A stretch of 45,102 bases of DNA, taken from Nitrospirota bacterium (GTDB lineage: Bacteria > Nitrospirota > 9FT-COMBO-42-15 > HDB-SIOI813). Numbering within the stretch: position 1 is the first letter of the stretch; the number at the start of each line of letters is the position of its first letter. Shown here in pieces: positions 26,088 through 35,899 of the stretch. A program made the position numbers and the translations under genes. The stretch is from positions 1-45,102 of the forward strand of contig JADLDG010000089.1 of the NCBI GenBank assembly GCA_020846775.1, given 5' to 3'. The notes below the pieces were generated by a model. That model was given only the letters and a program-made list of their open reading frames with translations, was not told the origin of the DNA and ran no database searches.

Positions 26088-27659
26088 ATGGAATTTATGG
26101 AAATTATAGAGGTCGTAATAATAGGAATCGGTGCGATCATTATCGGGGCAATCGCTGGATTCATAATAAGAAACCGGATGATGGAGGACAAGGTTAAGGA
26201 AGGACGTGAGCAGGCTGAGAGAATCATCAAAGATGCTGAGAGGGAGGCAGAAACCAAAAGAAAAGAAATCGAGATAGAGGCTAAAGATAAGCTTTATCAG
26301 GCAAGGATTGAAATAGAACGTGAAACCAAGGACAAACAGGCAGAGCTTGTAAACCTGGACAAGAAACTGAGCCAGAAGGAGTCCCACCTGGATAAAAAAG
26401 GGGACCAGTTAGACAGAAAGGATAACGATCTGCACAGAAAAGAACGGGAACTGGTTGTACGTGAAAAGCTCGCGACTGAGAAGATAGATCAATACGAACA
26501 ATTATTGCGCACGTCCAGAGAACAATTGGAGCATATATCAGGAATGTCGGCAGAAGAAGCAAAGAAGCACCTCATGCAGGCTATGGAAGATGAGGCAAAG
26601 TTTGAGGCTGCCAAAGAAATAAAGCACATAGAGGATGATGCCAAAGCTAACGCTGAGAAAAAGGCCAAGGAAATAATTACAACCGCTATTCAGAGATATG
26701 CCAATGAACATGTTGCAGAGGTGGCGGTATCAGTAGTAAATCTGCCGAATGACGATATGAAGGGAAGGATTATCGGACGGGAAGGAAGAAACATTCGCGC
26801 ACTTGAGAGCGCTACAGGAGTGGACTTTATCGTAGATGATACACCTGAAGCAGTAATCATCTCAGGCTTTGACCCTGTACGCCGTGAGGTTGCAAGGCAA
26901 ACGCTTGAAAAACTAATATCAGACGGCAGGATACATCCTGGACGTATTGAGGAACTTGTGGAAAAAGTTAAGAAGGATGTGGAAAAAAATATGAAGGAGG
27001 ATGCCGAGAAGGTATTGTTTGAACTCGGGATTCAGAACGTCCATCCTGAGATTGTTAAACTTCTGGGCCGCCTTAAATACAGGACAAGTTATGGCCAGAA
27101 TAATCTCTTCCACGCCAGGGAGGTAGCTTTTATCTGCGGCATGATGGCATCCGAGCTTCACCTTGATGTTACCTTATGCAAGAGGATGGCGCTGCTTCAT
27201 GATATCGGCAAGGCCTTAACTCATGAGCATGAAGGGGCCCATACAACACTCGGTTTGGAAGCTGCAAAAAAATATGGTGAGAATTTAAAGGTGCAGAATG
27301 CGATAGCTTCACACCACGGGGACATTGAGCCAAACTGCGTGGAGAGTGTGCTCGTAGCTGCCTCTGACGCCCTTTCCGGCGCAAGACCAGGGGCAAGAAG
27401 AGAGACATTTGAGGCTTACATAAAGAGGCTTGAGAATCTGGAAAAGGTTGCAACATCCTTTAAAGGAATAGATAAGGCATACGCGATATCTGCAGGAAGG
27501 GAAATACGCGTCATCGTAAAACATGAAAATATTTCAGATGCGGAGGCCGCACAGATAGCGCGTGACATGGCGAAGAAAATTCACGATGAGTTGACATATC
27601 CTGGTCAGATCAAGGTAACAGTTATTAGAGAAAGCCGTTACGTGGAGCTCGCCAAGTGA
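26088..27659 (+). CDS. rny: Ribonuclease Y
   Basis: 523 residues, a membrane-anchored endoribonuclease that starts mRNA decay. One N-terminal transmembrane segment ([20 protein letters not shown]), a long coiled coil (about 28-170, [20 protein letters not shown]), a KH domain ([20 protein letters not shown], about 226-290), and an HD domain with the metal-binding His371-Asp372 ([16 protein letters not shown]). AGGGGAG precedes the ATG. Its stop overlaps the start of the next gene (GTGA). Confidence 0.97.
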   Translation: MEFMEIIEVVIIGIGAIIIGAIAGFIIRNRMMEDKVKEGREQAERIIKDAEREAETKRKEIEIEAKDKLYQARIEIERETKDKQAELVNLDKKLSQKESHLDKKGDQLDRKDNDLHRKERELVVREKLATEKIDQYEQLLRTSREQLEHISGMSAEEAKKHLMQAMEDEAKFEAAKEIKHIEDDAKANAEKKAKEIITTAIQRYANEHVAEVAVSVVNLPNDDMKGRIIGREGRNIRALESATGVDFIVDDTPEAVIISGFDPVRREVARQTLEKLISDGRIHPGRIEELVEKVKKDVEKNMKEDAEKVLFELGIQNVHPEIVKLLGRLKYRTSYGQNNLFHAREVAFICGMMASELHLDVTLCKRMALLHDIGKALTHEHEGAHTTLGLEAAKKYGENLKVQNAIASHHGDIEPNCVESVLVAASDALSGARPGARRETFEAYIKRLENLEKVATSFKGIDKAYAISAGREIRVIVKHENISDAEAAQIARDMAKKIHDELTYPGQIKVTVIRESRYVELAK

Positions 27660-28438
27660 ATATCCTGTTTATTGGTGACGTTATAGGCGAGACAGGACGG
27701 AAGATAATTGGAAATAAACTTGAGACGGTTGTTGATGAATACAGGATCAACCTGGTAATTGCGAATGGTGAAAACGCTGCAGGCGGCTTCGGCATAACGC
27801 CCAGGATTGCGGACGAACTGCTGGATGCCGGGATAAATGTAATTACCTCAGGTAATCATATATGGGATAAGAAGGAGATAGTGCCCTATCTCGAGAAAGA
27901 GCGTAGGGTACTGAGGCCTGCCAACTATCCTGATGGTGTCCCTGGGCACGGAAGTTTCACCGCTTACACGAATACCCGTGATAAGGTCGTTGTACTTAAT
28001 CTTACCGGTCGTGTCTTTATGGGCAATTTTGACTGCCCCTTCCGTCTTATTGACCGTGAAATCAAGCGGCTTAGGGCTGAGTCGGATATTATCATAGTTG
28101 ACTTTCATGCCGAGGCAACATCTGAAAAGATTGCATTAGGGTGGTATGCGGACGGCAGGGTATCAGCTATCATAGGCACACACACGCATGTCCAGACGGC
28201 TGATGAACAGATCCTGCCAAAAGGCACGGCCTATATTACTGACGTCGGGATGACCGGACCAACAAATTCAGTCATAGGTATAGAAAAGGAAATGGTCATT
28301 GATAAATATCTTACGCTGATGCCAAAGCGCTTTGAAGTAGCTAAAGGCAGAACTATCCTGTCTGCAGTGGTAATTGAGGTAAATGAACTTGATGGAAAGG
28401 CGTTATCAATTGAAAGGTTACAGTTAAGAGATGACTGA
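27656..28438 (+). CDS. YmdB family metallophosphoesterase (TIGR00282)
   Basis: 260 residues, a calcineurin-like phosphodiesterase of the family acting on 2',3'-cyclic AMP in Bacillus. Metal-ligand motifs: [14 protein letters not shown] (Asp8), [41 protein letters not shown] and [14 protein letters not shown]. It starts with GTG overlapping the rny stop, the same gene order as in Bacillus, so the products are likely linked in RNA turnover or signalling. It overlaps xseA by eight bases. Confidence 0.94.
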   Translation: MNILFIGDVIGETGRKIIGNKLETVVDEYRINLVIANGENAAGGFGITPRIADELLDAGINVITSGNHIWDKKEIVPYLEKERRVLRPANYPDGVPGHGSFTAYTNTRDKVVVLNLTGRVFMGNFDCPFRLIDREIKRLRAESDIIIVDFHAEATSEKIALGWYADGRVSAIIGTHTHVQTADEQILPKGTAYITDVGMTGPTNSVIGIEKEMVIDKYLTLMPKRFEVAKGRTILSAVVIEVNELDGKALSIERLQLRDD

Positions 28439-29768
28439 GCAAATGGACATTCCCTTCCGGCATATTCTTACCGTCTCCCAGCTGACTTCCATAATTAAGT
28501 CATCACTTGAAGATAAATTTACAGACGTGTGGATAGAAGGTGAGATATCTAATTTCCGGGTACCTTCTTCAGGGCATATCTATTTTACACTGAAAGATAA
28601 CTCATCCCAGATCAGGGCTGTATTATTCAGAACATCTGCCCGCATGCTCAAATTTGTCCCTAAGGAGGGTCTTCATGTACTTTGCCGAGGGAGGATTACC
28701 GTATATGAATTCAGGGGCGAGTACCAGATTGTAATAGAATACATGGAACCGAGGGGGATTGGAGCACTCCTGATGGCCTTTGAACAATTAAAGGAACGTC
28801 TATTGAAAGAGGGCCTGTTTGATGAATCAAGAAAGAGGCCGATACCCCCCTTCCCGAAAAAGATCGGGATTGTAACTTCTCCTACAGGGGCCGCCGTAAG
28901 AGATATACTCAAAGTAATAGAGCGGCGTTTTGCCAGTGTGGAAATAGTCATCGCCCCTGCGTCAGTACAGGGGGAGAGGGCGGCTCCTGAGATCGTTGAT
29001 GCAATAGTGGATTTGAATGCGATTGAAGGCATTGATGTAATTATTGTTACAAGGGGCGGCGGAGGGATAGAAGACCTATGGCCATTTAATGAAGAGATAG
29101 TAGCCCGTGCAATATTTAACTCACAGATACCTGTCATATCTGCAGTCGGGCATGAGATAGACTTTACAATAGCTGACTTTGTTGCTGATTTGCGGGCGCC
29201 TACGCCATCGGCAGCGGCAGAAATGGTTGTTAAGAACAAGGAAGATATACAGCGGCATCTGCATACGCTCTATCAGAGACTGTTGTATGCTGAGAAGACT
29301 TTTTTAGGGAAGACACGGGAACGAATCAACTCTTTGAGAGCCAGGGTATTCAGCCCGGAAAAGGAGATAGGCAGATATTTTCAGAGATTAGATGATGTGG
29401 AAATTAGATTGAGAAACGGGATTAAAAGATTAATTAAAGACAAACAACATAACATTGAAAAACTGATAATGGATATAAATTCCTTCAACCCGCAAAACAG
29501 AATCCAGCTGTACAAACACAGAATGGATACTTCACTAAACTCTCTGTTTAAGAATTTTTCACACATGCTTGCACTGAAAAAAGAGGGATTTCACATTGTC
29601 GTTGCGAGGATTGATAGCCTCAGCCCACTGGCTATTCTGTCTCGGGGCTACAGCATTACATATAAGCTCCCTGAGAGATCAATTATAAAGTCATCTGCTG
29701 ATGTGAAGAATGGAGATAAGATAGAGGCTAAACTCCATGATGGCACAATCACTTGTATAGTTGAATAA
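28431..29768 (+). CDS. xseA: Exodeoxyribonuclease VII large subunit
   Basis: 445 residues. The N-terminal OB-fold that binds single-stranded DNA begins [20 protein letters not shown]; the catalytic region has [40 protein letters not shown] and [20 protein letters not shown]; a coiled-coil region follows and the C-terminus closes with [13 protein letters not shown]. ExoVII degrades single-stranded DNA to oligonucleotides. The small subunit gene xseB is not next to it: a NUDIX gene follows, so xseB lies elsewhere. Confidence 0.96.
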   Translation: MTEQMDIPFRHILTVSQLTSIIKSSLEDKFTDVWIEGEISNFRVPSSGHIYFTLKDNSSQIRAVLFRTSARMLKFVPKEGLHVLCRGRITVYEFRGEYQIVIEYMEPRGIGALLMAFEQLKERLLKEGLFDESRKRPIPPFPKKIGIVTSPTGAAVRDILKVIERRFASVEIVIAPASVQGERAAPEIVDAIVDLNAIEGIDVIIVTRGGGGIEDLWPFNEEIVARAIFNSQIPVISAVGHEIDFTIADFVADLRAPTPSAAAEMVVKNKEDIQRHLHTLYQRLLYAEKTFLGKTRERINSLRARVFSPEKEIGRYFQRLDDVEIRLRNGIKRLIKDKQHNIEKLIMDINSFNPQNRIQLYKHRMDTSLNSLFKNFSHMLALKKEGFHIVVARIDSLSPLAILSRGYSITYKLPERSIIKSSADVKNGDKIEAKLHDGTITCIVE

Positions 29769-29833
29769 ATTCACTCGAAAACACTACCTTTCCGTCATTG
29801 CTATTCATCTCTGCATCTGCTATAAATTTATGC

Positions 29834-30268
29834 ATGAAGTCATTGGCTTGTCCTGATTGCGGCGCTGTGATCCAGCCTAAAAATCCCTTCCCTGCTGTTG
29901 ATATAATTATCGAGCTTGATGGGAAGGGCATTGTACTGATACGACGTAAAAACCCTCCTTATGGATGGGCGATACCGGGCGGTTTCGTTGATTACGGAGA
30001 GTCAGTCGAGGACGCTGCGACACGTGAAGCGCTGGAAGAGACATCTCTCAGGGTAGAACTCCTCCGGCAATTCCACGTCTATTCATCCCCTGACCGCGAC
30101 ACGAGATTTCATACCGTGTCTACAGTATTTATTGCCCGGGCAACCGGCACTCCTATGGCAGCTGATGATGCACAGGACGCAGGGATATATACTAAGAACT
30201 CACTCCCTGATGAGATCGTATTTGATCATAGAAGGATCCTGGATGATTATTTTAGTGATAAATATTAA
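29834..30268 (+). CDS. NUDIX hydrolase
   Basis: 144 residues. After one zinc-ribbon-like CPDCG comes the strand [20 protein letters not shown] and the Nudix box [22 protein letters not shown]: Gly-x5-Glu-x7-Arg-Glu with Glu-Glu metal ligands are present, the final Gly of the motif being Ser. It would hydrolyse a nucleoside diphosphate linked to another group, probably an ADP-ribose or NDP-sugar type substrate. The start is the ATG at 29834; a TTG at 29798 is in frame but has no support. It follows xseA by 65 bases and could share its transcript. Confidence 0.9.
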   Translation: MKSLACPDCGAVIQPKNPFPAVDIIIELDGKGIVLIRRKNPPYGWAIPGGFVDYGESVEDAATREALEETSLRVELLRQFHVYSSPDRDTRFHTVSTVFIARATGTPMAADDAQDAGIYTKNSLPDEIVFDHRRILDDYFSDKY

Positions 30269-30289
30269 GGGACTACTCTATGGAAAAAC

Positions 30290-31132
30290 TCACTGACCAA
30301 ACAATAGTGGTTTATTTCCCGATCTTATCAAATGCCTGCTAAGGCTCCCTATCATAAAATCAAGAAGTCCTTTTTTAGAATGAACCCCAAGCACTACCAT
30401 ATCCGCCCACTGAAGATATCTTTCTTCCATTGCCTCGATAATGTCCTGCGATATCTGTTCAACTTTAACGCTGCTGAAGGAATGGGCATTTAAATAAGCA
30501 GTGGCGCCGTCGAGATAGAATTTCGCAATATCTTCATCAATCCCGGACATCAATAACGTAATGTCTGTTTCAAAGACAGCGGTATCGAATAAATGGACAA
30601 ACCCCTTCATGGCCCTGACAGCCGGCAGGCTTCCGTCAAATGCTATCAGGACATTCATCTTTTCCTTGAGTGAAATGCTGTCAGGCACTGTCAGAACAGG
30701 GGTAACTACATTACTTAGTATCCTCTCAACAGAATCACCCGGAGTCTGTGCCGTTTCAAAATCAAAGTGTGTAGATATCCCCATCACCATTAAATCATAG
30801 AATATCGAGTCCTGAATAATCTGCTCACTTGGAGACCCCTGAAGTTCAGATTCACGGTGGGCAACGCCCTCCCGCTGGCATTTCTCCCTGAAGTTACCCA
30901 GTAATGCCTTAATATGTTCACGGGCCTTTTCTTCTTTGGTCTTCTCCAGTTTCTCTGCATAGTAAATCCCGCCAAGAGGTGTCGGCCCGATGGATTTCTT
31001 GATTCCAGGGGTATCCAGCACTACGACACCAGTGACTTCAGCGTTCCGTTTTTTTGCCAGAAAACAACCATACTCCAAAGCAGCTGCTGCATAAGGTGAA
31101 GGGTCATAAGGAATCAGGATTCGCCGTAGCAT
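30290..31132 (-). CDS. Universal stress protein with two Usp domains
   Basis: 280 residues made of two tandem Usp folds. The first begins RILIPYDPSPYAAAALEYGC and reaches about 150 (DSIFYDLMVMGISTHFDFET has lost the glycine-rich loop). The second begins NVLIAFDGSLPAVRAMKGFV and ends with VVLGVHSKKGLLDFMIGSLS, a Gly-rich loop with GS. Cytosolic, probably ATP-binding in the second domain only. It is transcribed divergently from the NhaD-type antiporter gene at 31311, and convergently with the NUDIX gene. Confidence 0.88.
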   Translation of the reverse strand: MLRRILIPYDPSPYAAAALEYGCFLAKKRNAEVTGVVVLDTPGIKKSIGPTPLGGIYYAEKLEKTKEEKAREHIKALLGNFREKCQREGVAHRESELQGSPSEQIIQDSIFYDLMVMGISTHFDFETAQTPGDSVERILSNVVTPVLTVPDSISLKEKMNVLIAFDGSLPAVRAMKGFVHLFDTAVFETDITLLMSGIDEDIAKFYLDGATAYLNAHSFSSVKVEQISQDIIEAMEERYLQWADMVVLGVHSKKGLLDFMIGSLSRHLIRSGNKPLLFGQ

Positions 31133-31221
31133 TGTTTCTCCTTTTCGGTTACATACTTTTATTGAAATCAGGATGTTCAGGGATTCATTTTCACCGCAAT
31201 AATAGCAGGATAGGATTTAGC

Positions 31222-31287
31222 AGTCAAGATTAAGTCAACAGTCAATATTTCGTTGACTTGAACAGTACTATTAATGTATATATATAA
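31222..31287 (+). promoter_or_regulatory. Promoter and operator-like repeats before the nhaD-type gene
   Basis: AAGTCAAC (31232-31239) and GTTGACTT (31252-31259) form a perfect inverted repeat with 12 bases between; further AGTCAA copies lie at 31222 and 31240. TTGACT (31253-31258) is a good -35 box, with TATATA 18 bases later (31277-31282). The arrangement looks like a regulator site overlapping the -35 element. GGAGGGG follows at 31294. Confidence 0.6.
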
Positions 31288-31310
31288 AACCTCGGAGGGG
31301 TAATGAACTA

Positions 31311-32804
31311 ATGGAGGCAGTTGTGAAGAGATTTGCAGCTTATGTAATTTTTACGGCTTTGATACTTATATCATCATCCAGTCTTGCCCTGGCCGGTGAA
31401 TTTGAAATGCACAGCATGGGACACTTCAGTGCAATGACAATAATCCCATTTGCCCTTCTCCTCGGTTCGATAGCGGTAATGCCATTTATAAACAGACACT
31501 GGTGGGAAAAAAATTATCACCTCGTCTCTTTTGGACTGGGATTATTGGTGATATTATATTATCTCATTTATATACGTGCCTCAAATGGCTTTGCCGACAT
31601 CTCAGGGGAAACGTCATATGGACTTCACAAGCTCATTCATACCGGTGTTGAATATTTCAGCTTTATAGCGCTTATCGGCTCTCTCTTTGTTGTCTCTGGC
31701 GGAATCTATATAAAGCTTAACAATAAATCAACCCCCCTTATAAACACTGTCATACTTTTTATAGGCGCTATAGTTGCCAATTTCCTTGGTACTACCGGCG
31801 CCTCAGTGCTCCTCATAAGGCCATTCCTGAGGATCAACAAGGAGAGGGTAAAGGGTTATCAGGTAGTATTCTTCATCTTTATTGTAAGCAACATAGGCGG
31901 GGCTCTTACCCCTATAGGGGACCCGCCATTATTCCTGGGTTACCTTAAAGGTGTCCCGTTTTTCTGGGTAATCGGACGTGTCTGGCATATATGGCTGCTT
32001 ACCACTGCAATAGTACTGGCAGTATTTTTTGTAATGGACTCCATAAGTTATTCGAGGGTTAAGACAAAGATCTCTAAAGTTGGCGCTCCGGGGAAGATGG
32101 AAATCCTGGGCAAGAAAAATTTCATTTATCTTTTTATGGTACTTGCTCTGGTACTGATGCAAAAGATGGATTCTATTAAGCATTTTGAAGAGATGATTGG
32201 GGAGAATGGCGAACTCTATATAACAATGATAGTCGCAACCCTTATGATCATTGTGTCAGCTATCGCATATAAAGGATCAAACAGAGAGGCCATTGAGGCA
32301 AACGAATTTAATTTTCTTCCAATAAGAGAGGTTGCAATTCTCTTTATAGGCATATTTGCCACTATGATACCTGCCCTCGATTACCTTGAGCAGAATGCAG
32401 CCGCGCTCGGCGTAAATACCTATGGGCAGTTTTACTGGGGAACAGGGATACTGTCAAGCGTTCTGGACAATGCACCCACTTATCTTAATTTCCTCAGTGC
32501 GTCGTTTGGGCTTGCAAATCTCTCAGTGGATACGGATATGATGAAGTTTCTTGACCCGGGCCATACTATAACATTACTAAACGGCGTGACTGTCTATACG
32601 TGGAAATATGTGCAGGCCATCTCTCTTGGAGCTGTATTTTTCGGGGCAAATACATACATTGGCAATGGCCCAAACTTTATGGTAAAGTCAATCGCTGAAC
32701 AGTCCGGGGTGGAATGCCCCAGTTTTTTTGAATACTTTTACAAGTATGCACTACCTGTTCTTATTCCAACATATGCACTCGTGTGGTATTTATTCTTCAG
32801 ATAA
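31311..32804 (+). CDS. nhaD: NhaD-type Na+/H+ antiporter
   Basis: 497 residues. A cleavable or first hydrophobic segment (YVIFTALILISSSSLALAGE) precedes about twelve spans. Ion-transporter/NhaD motifs: VSNIGGALTPIGDPPLFLGY, with GALTPIGD, and GILSSVLDNAPTYLNFLSAS with the VLDNAPT ion site; IGNGPNFMVKSIAEQSGVEC near the C-terminus. The family exports Na+ or Li+ in exchange for protons in the inner membrane. The message starts just upstream, with GGAGGGG; a two-codon ATG-AAC-TAA overlaps the start, which might modulate initiation. Two UspA genes and a nitrate carrier follow on the same strand. Confidence 0.88.
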   Translation: MEAVVKRFAAYVIFTALILISSSSLALAGEFEMHSMGHFSAMTIIPFALLLGSIAVMPFINRHWWEKNYHLVSFGLGLLVILYYLIYIRASNGFADISGETSYGLHKLIHTGVEYFSFIALIGSLFVVSGGIYIKLNNKSTPLINTVILFIGAIVANFLGTTGASVLLIRPFLRINKERVKGYQVVFFIFIVSNIGGALTPIGDPPLFLGYLKGVPFFWVIGRVWHIWLLTTAIVLAVFFVMDSISYSRVKTKISKVGAPGKMEILGKKNFIYLFMVLALVLMQKMDSIKHFEEMIGENGELYITMIVATLMIIVSAIAYKGSNREAIEANEFNFLPIREVAILFIGIFATMIPALDYLEQNAAALGVNTYGQFYWGTGILSSVLDNAPTYLNFLSASFGLANLSVDTDMMKFLDPGHTITLLNGVTVYTWKYVQAISLGAVFFGANTYIGNGPNFMVKSIAEQSGVECPSFFEYFYKYALPVLIPTYALVWYLFFR

Positions 32805-32936
32805 GAAGAACACCTCTTTCTCCTTTCTATTTCTCCTTGATTTATCTTATTTAAAGAGGTAAGATAGCCGAAATAACAACTCTTTCGCGTGAGGAATCAG
32901 AATGGTAATTACCCGTGGAAGGAGGTGAAATATTTC

Positions 32937-33344
32937 ATGAAGATAATGATCTGCTATGATGGTTCTGAAGGCTCACACAGGGCAATGGAACAAACAGTAG
33001 ATTATTTTAAGGCTCATAAGCCGGAGATAATACTTGTAACAGTCGTGGACCCCCCCCTTGATTCCAGCCTTGAAAATGAAGAAGTATTTGAAAGATGGCG
33101 AAATAGTCGGCAAAATGAACTTTTAGATGCAGCAAAGTGGGTTACAGAACATGGTCTGGAGGCTGATGCGATTCTTGCGGTGGGCGATCCCCGGAAGATG
33201 CTGATTAAGGCGATAGAAAAGAAAGCTCCGGACCTGGTTGTCGTAGGGAAAAGGGGAAGAACAGAGATGGATAAGATGATACTCGGGAGTGTCAGTGCAT
33301 TCCTGGTGCGGCACTCACCACTCCCTGTGCTTGTTATGACTTAA
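32937..33344 (+). CDS. Universal stress protein, UspA family (first of a paralogous pair)
   Basis: 135 residues from the ATG at 32937, with AAGGAGGTG nine bases upstream; a GTG at 32889 is in frame but not needed. Motifs: MKIMICYDGSEGSHRAMEQT with the conserved Asp, ILAVGDPRKMLIKAIEKKAP, and the complete nucleotide loop VVVGKRGRTEMDKMILGSVS (G-2x-G-9x-G-S), so ATP binding is likely. It is highly similar over its whole length to the Usp gene at 33758; both carry PLD-SLENE and GDPRKM. It sits between an NhaD-type antiporter and a nitrate carrier. Confidence 0.92.
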   Translation: MKIMICYDGSEGSHRAMEQTVDYFKAHKPEIILVTVVDPPLDSSLENEEVFERWRNSRQNELLDAAKWVTEHGLEADAILAVGDPRKMLIKAIEKKAPDLVVVGKRGRTEMDKMILGSVSAFLVRHSPLPVLVMT

Positions 33345-33757
33345 CATATTATATTGTTCTCTTTTCCTTTACCCCTCTCCGTTACCCACTCCCCTAAATG
33401 GAGGGGGGATAAAGATTTTATGTAGATGGAATGTTACAATATAATAAATGAAGATTATACTTCCGTTGCGAATTCGTAACATCCTATCTTATTGATATTA
33501 TTAATCATAACATCGTCAGGTTGCAATATTGACCAATATCACTCTTTAGAGTGTTACCAAATTGAAACAGCCTGAACTTTCTGCTGACCTATCAAAAATA
33601 CCATATCTTATTGTTAACTAAGACAAAATAACATATTAATCGAACTATGGCATTTTTTTTGCTCTTAAACTTCAAGCAAAGTTATAATTTAGCCTGGTAT
33701 TATAGTAATACTATTGAGGGAGTAATTCTAACCCGGAAGGGGGGTGTTGTTGTAAGT
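33345..33757 (+). promoter_or_regulatory. Intergenic region with a sigma-54-like promoter and an FNR-like site
   Basis: No gene is seen. TATGGCATTTTTTTTGCTCT (33646-33665) has GG (33649-33650) and GC (33661-33662) exactly ten bases apart, with TGGCA and TTGCT, as in -24/-12 promoters. TTGACCAATATCAC (33529-33542), about 120 bases upstream, resembles the FNR/CRP consensus and contains ATATTG-CAATAT. A C-rich/G-rich imperfect hairpin lies at 33389-33408. Together they suggest regulated expression of the second Usp gene and the nitrate carrier. Confidence 0.5.
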
Positions 33758-34165
33758 ATGAAAATATTGATATGCTACGATGGGTCACCTGCATCACAAA
33801 GGGCAATGGAAAAGTCTATAGAGTTTTTTAAGCAAAAGAGCCCGGAAATTATCCTGTTGACTGTCGTGGAGCAGCCCCTTGATGCAAGTCTGGAGAATGA
33901 AGCTATATTTGATAAATGGCGGCAGGACCGGCACAAAGAATTAAAAATAGTAAGTTCATATGTAGCTGATCACGGACTGGACGTTGACTCTATCCTTGCC
34001 ATAGGAGATCCGCGAAAAATGATTTTGGAGATAATAAATAAGAAGTTGCCAGACATGGTCGTTGTGGCAAGACGTGGTAAGACTGAGATGGAAAAGATGC
34101 TGCTGGGGAGTGTAAGTGCCTTTCTTGTCAGGCATTCAACACGCCCCTTGCTGATTATGACTTAA
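33758..34165 (+). CDS. Universal stress protein, UspA family (second of a paralogous pair)
   Basis: 135 residues. MKILICYDGSPASQRAMEKS opens the fold and VVVARRGKTEMEKMLLGSVS is the nucleotide loop, with Ala in place of the first Gly. It shares long identical stretches with the Usp gene at 32937 (SLENE, GDPRKM, LGSVSAFLVRHS), so one arose by duplication. The ATG at 33758 follows a G-rich segment (GGAAGGGGGG); the 37-codon extension upstream is rejected as leader. It lies 24 bases before the nitrate/nitrite carrier and is probably co-transcribed with it. Confidence 0.92.
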   Translation: MKILICYDGSPASQRAMEKSIEFFKQKSPEIILLTVVEQPLDASLENEAIFDKWRQDRHKELKIVSSYVADHGLDVDSILAIGDPRKMILEIINKKLPDMVVVARRGKTEMEKMLLGSVSAFLVRHSTRPLLIMT

Positions 34166-34189
34166 TGGCTTTCTCAAAGGGGGATAAAA

Positions 34190-35692
34190 ATGACAGTATC
34201 AGACTTATTTAAAGTTAAAAACCCGGAAATTCGTGCCCTGCATTTTACATGGATCGCATTCTTCATTTCCTTTTATACATGGTTTAACATGGCGCCTCTT
34301 GCTACCACCATGATCAAAGAGCTGGGATGGCTGACCATGAAGGATATCAAACTCTTTGCGATATGTAATGTCGCACTCACAATCCCGGCCCGCGTCTTCT
34401 TCGGCATGCTTCAGGACAAGTATGGACCGAGAAAATGCTATTCGGTATTAATGATACTGATGGCAATACCAGCCCTGGCATTTGCCTTTGGCAACAGCGG
34501 GGCACAGCTTCTCGTCACCCGTTTGATCCTCAGCTGCATCGGCGCCAGCTTTAGTATCGGTATACATATGACAGCCCTCTGGTTTAAACCGAGAGATATT
34601 GGCTTTGCAGAGGGGTTTTACGCAGGATGGGGAAATTTCGGCTCTGCCGGAGCTGCAATGACACTGCCATGGGTTGCATTGTATCTATTTGGCGGAGGCT
34701 CCCAGGGATGGAGATATGCCCTGGCAGCAAACGCGATTGTAATGCTCGGATACGGTATCCTCTATTTTTTTGTTATTACTGATGGTCCGGCAGGGGCTCC
34801 TCAGCATAAACCGAGAAAGACCTCTGCTATGGAAGTCAGCACCTGGTTTGATATGATCAAACTCATTATTGTAACCATCCCACTTTGGGGTATACTCTCC
34901 ATCCTCATCTGGAGAATCCAGAACTTTGGTTATCTCAGTGCAGATGGTGCAATTATCGCATATGCTGTTATAGTTGTCGTTATACTTTACCAGATAATTC
35001 AGATATTAAGGGTAAATATTCCGATTTTAAAGAAAGGTGTGCCTGAAGATGACAAGTATAAGTTTAATAATGTCATCTCCCTGAATACGACCTATTTTGC
35101 AAACTTTGGCGCTGAACTTGCGGTTGTCTCCATGCTCCCGGCTTTCTTTGAAAGTACGTTCACATTGACCCCCACAGCAGCCGGTCTCATTGCCTCATCC
35201 TTTGCCTTTGTGAATCTCATTGCGAGGCCCCTGGGAGGGTTCCTGTCTGATAAACTCAGCAGCAGGAAGTTGATTATGACCATCTACATGTTCGGTATAG
35301 CTTTAGGATTTTTGGGGATGGGATTCATATCATCTGCATGGCCTATAATTCTCGCCACAATTCTGACTGTTGCATGTTCAATGTTTGTTCAGGGAGCTGA
35401 AGGTGCAACATTCGGCGTAATCCCTATGATCAAGAGACGCATCACAGGTCAGATAGCCGGGATGGCTGGTGCCTACGGCAATGTTGGGGCTGTTTTCTAT
35501 CTCTTCCTTTATACTTTTGTCACCCCGAGTCAGTTCTTCTTGATTATTGCGGCTGGCGCTTTTGTAAGTTTTTTAACATGTATCTTTCTGTTAAAGGAGC
35601 CTGAAGGATCATTCGCCGAGGAGTACCACATGTCATCTGTTGACCGTGAAATGCTCGCACTGCACGAAGGGGAGTCAGTAGGACACCACTGA
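34190..35692 (+). CDS. narK: Nitrate/nitrite transporter of the NNP family (NarK-like, MFS)
   Basis: 500 residues with about twelve transmembrane spans. NNP signatures: FYAGWGNFGSAGAAMTLPWV in helix 5 and GMAGAYGNVGAVFYLFLYTF in the matching later helix, each a glycine-rich nitrate signature; MFS loop GMLQDKYGPRKCYSV and its repeat GGFLSDKLSSRKLIMT. It moves nitrate and/or nitrite across the inner membrane; direction cannot be read. AAAGGGGG precedes the ATG. It follows a UspA gene and ends at a strong terminator. No nitrate reductase gene is in this window. Confidence 0.92.
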   Translation: MTVSDLFKVKNPEIRALHFTWIAFFISFYTWFNMAPLATTMIKELGWLTMKDIKLFAICNVALTIPARVFFGMLQDKYGPRKCYSVLMILMAIPALAFAFGNSGAQLLVTRLILSCIGASFSIGIHMTALWFKPRDIGFAEGFYAGWGNFGSAGAAMTLPWVALYLFGGGSQGWRYALAANAIVMLGYGILYFFVITDGPAGAPQHKPRKTSAMEVSTWFDMIKLIIVTIPLWGILSILIWRIQNFGYLSADGAIIAYAVIVVVILYQIIQILRVNIPILKKGVPEDDKYKFNNVISLNTTYFANFGAELAVVSMLPAFFESTFTLTPTAAGLIASSFAFVNLIARPLGGFLSDKLSSRKLIMTIYMFGIALGFLGMGFISSAWPIILATILTVACSMFVQGAEGATFGVIPMIKRRITGQIAGMAGAYGNVGAVFYLFLYTFVTPSQFFLIIAAGAFVSFLTCIFLLKEPEGSFAEEYHMSSVDREMLALHEGESVGHH

Positions 35693-35716
35693 TCAGGTTT
35701 CTAATGCATAATATTG

Positions 35717-35754
35717 AATAAGCCCCAATATCTCTGATAATGGGGCTTATTTTA
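35717..35754 (+). terminator. Rho-independent terminator after narK
   Basis: AATAAGCCCC (35717-35726) pairs perfectly with GGGGCTTATT (35742-35751), loop of 15 bases, followed by TTT. It ends the usp-narK transcript; the sequence is also roughly symmetrical and may stop the leftward microprotein transcript. Confidence 0.85.
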
Positions 35755-35778
35755 AGGAACAATTAATATTTCTTCAAA

Positions 35779-35874
35779 TTAACTGTAAACGGCTACACCA
35801 AGAACAGTTACAGATATTACTAATATATTCAGTGCCAGCCCTGCATAAAGTTGAATTTTCGTATATTTACTCAT
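35779..35874 (-). CDS. Single-span membrane microprotein 1 (31 aa)
   Basis: An ATG at 35874 with AAAGGAGG six bases upstream opens a 31-codon frame: MSKYTKIQLYAGLALNILVI then SVTVLGVAVYS. A short basic head and a hydrophobic span of about 20 residues predict a single-span inner-membrane protein, N-in. It is a clear paralogue of the next microprotein (TKIQLYAGL shared, VIS-T--GV-Y pattern). TATAAT (revcomp of 35904-35909) lies about 30 bases before the ATG. I do not recognise the family. Confidence 0.75.
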   Translation of the reverse strand: MSKYTKIQLYAGLALNILVISVTVLGVAVYS

Positions 35875-35899
35875 TTTAATCCTCCTTTAAATTTCTTAC

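Noticed and set aside
28673-29239. 188-codon open frame on the minus strand
   Set aside because: Antisense to xseA, low complexity, no start signal.
32812-32860. Inverted repeat ACCTCTTT/AAAGAGGT after the nhaD-type gene as a terminator
   Set aside because: The loop is over 30 bases and no T-run follows, so it is not a typical terminator.
33647-33757. 37-codon extension of the second UspA gene
   Set aside because: It covers the sigma-54-like promoter and leader; the Usp fold begins at the ATG 33758 like its paralogue.
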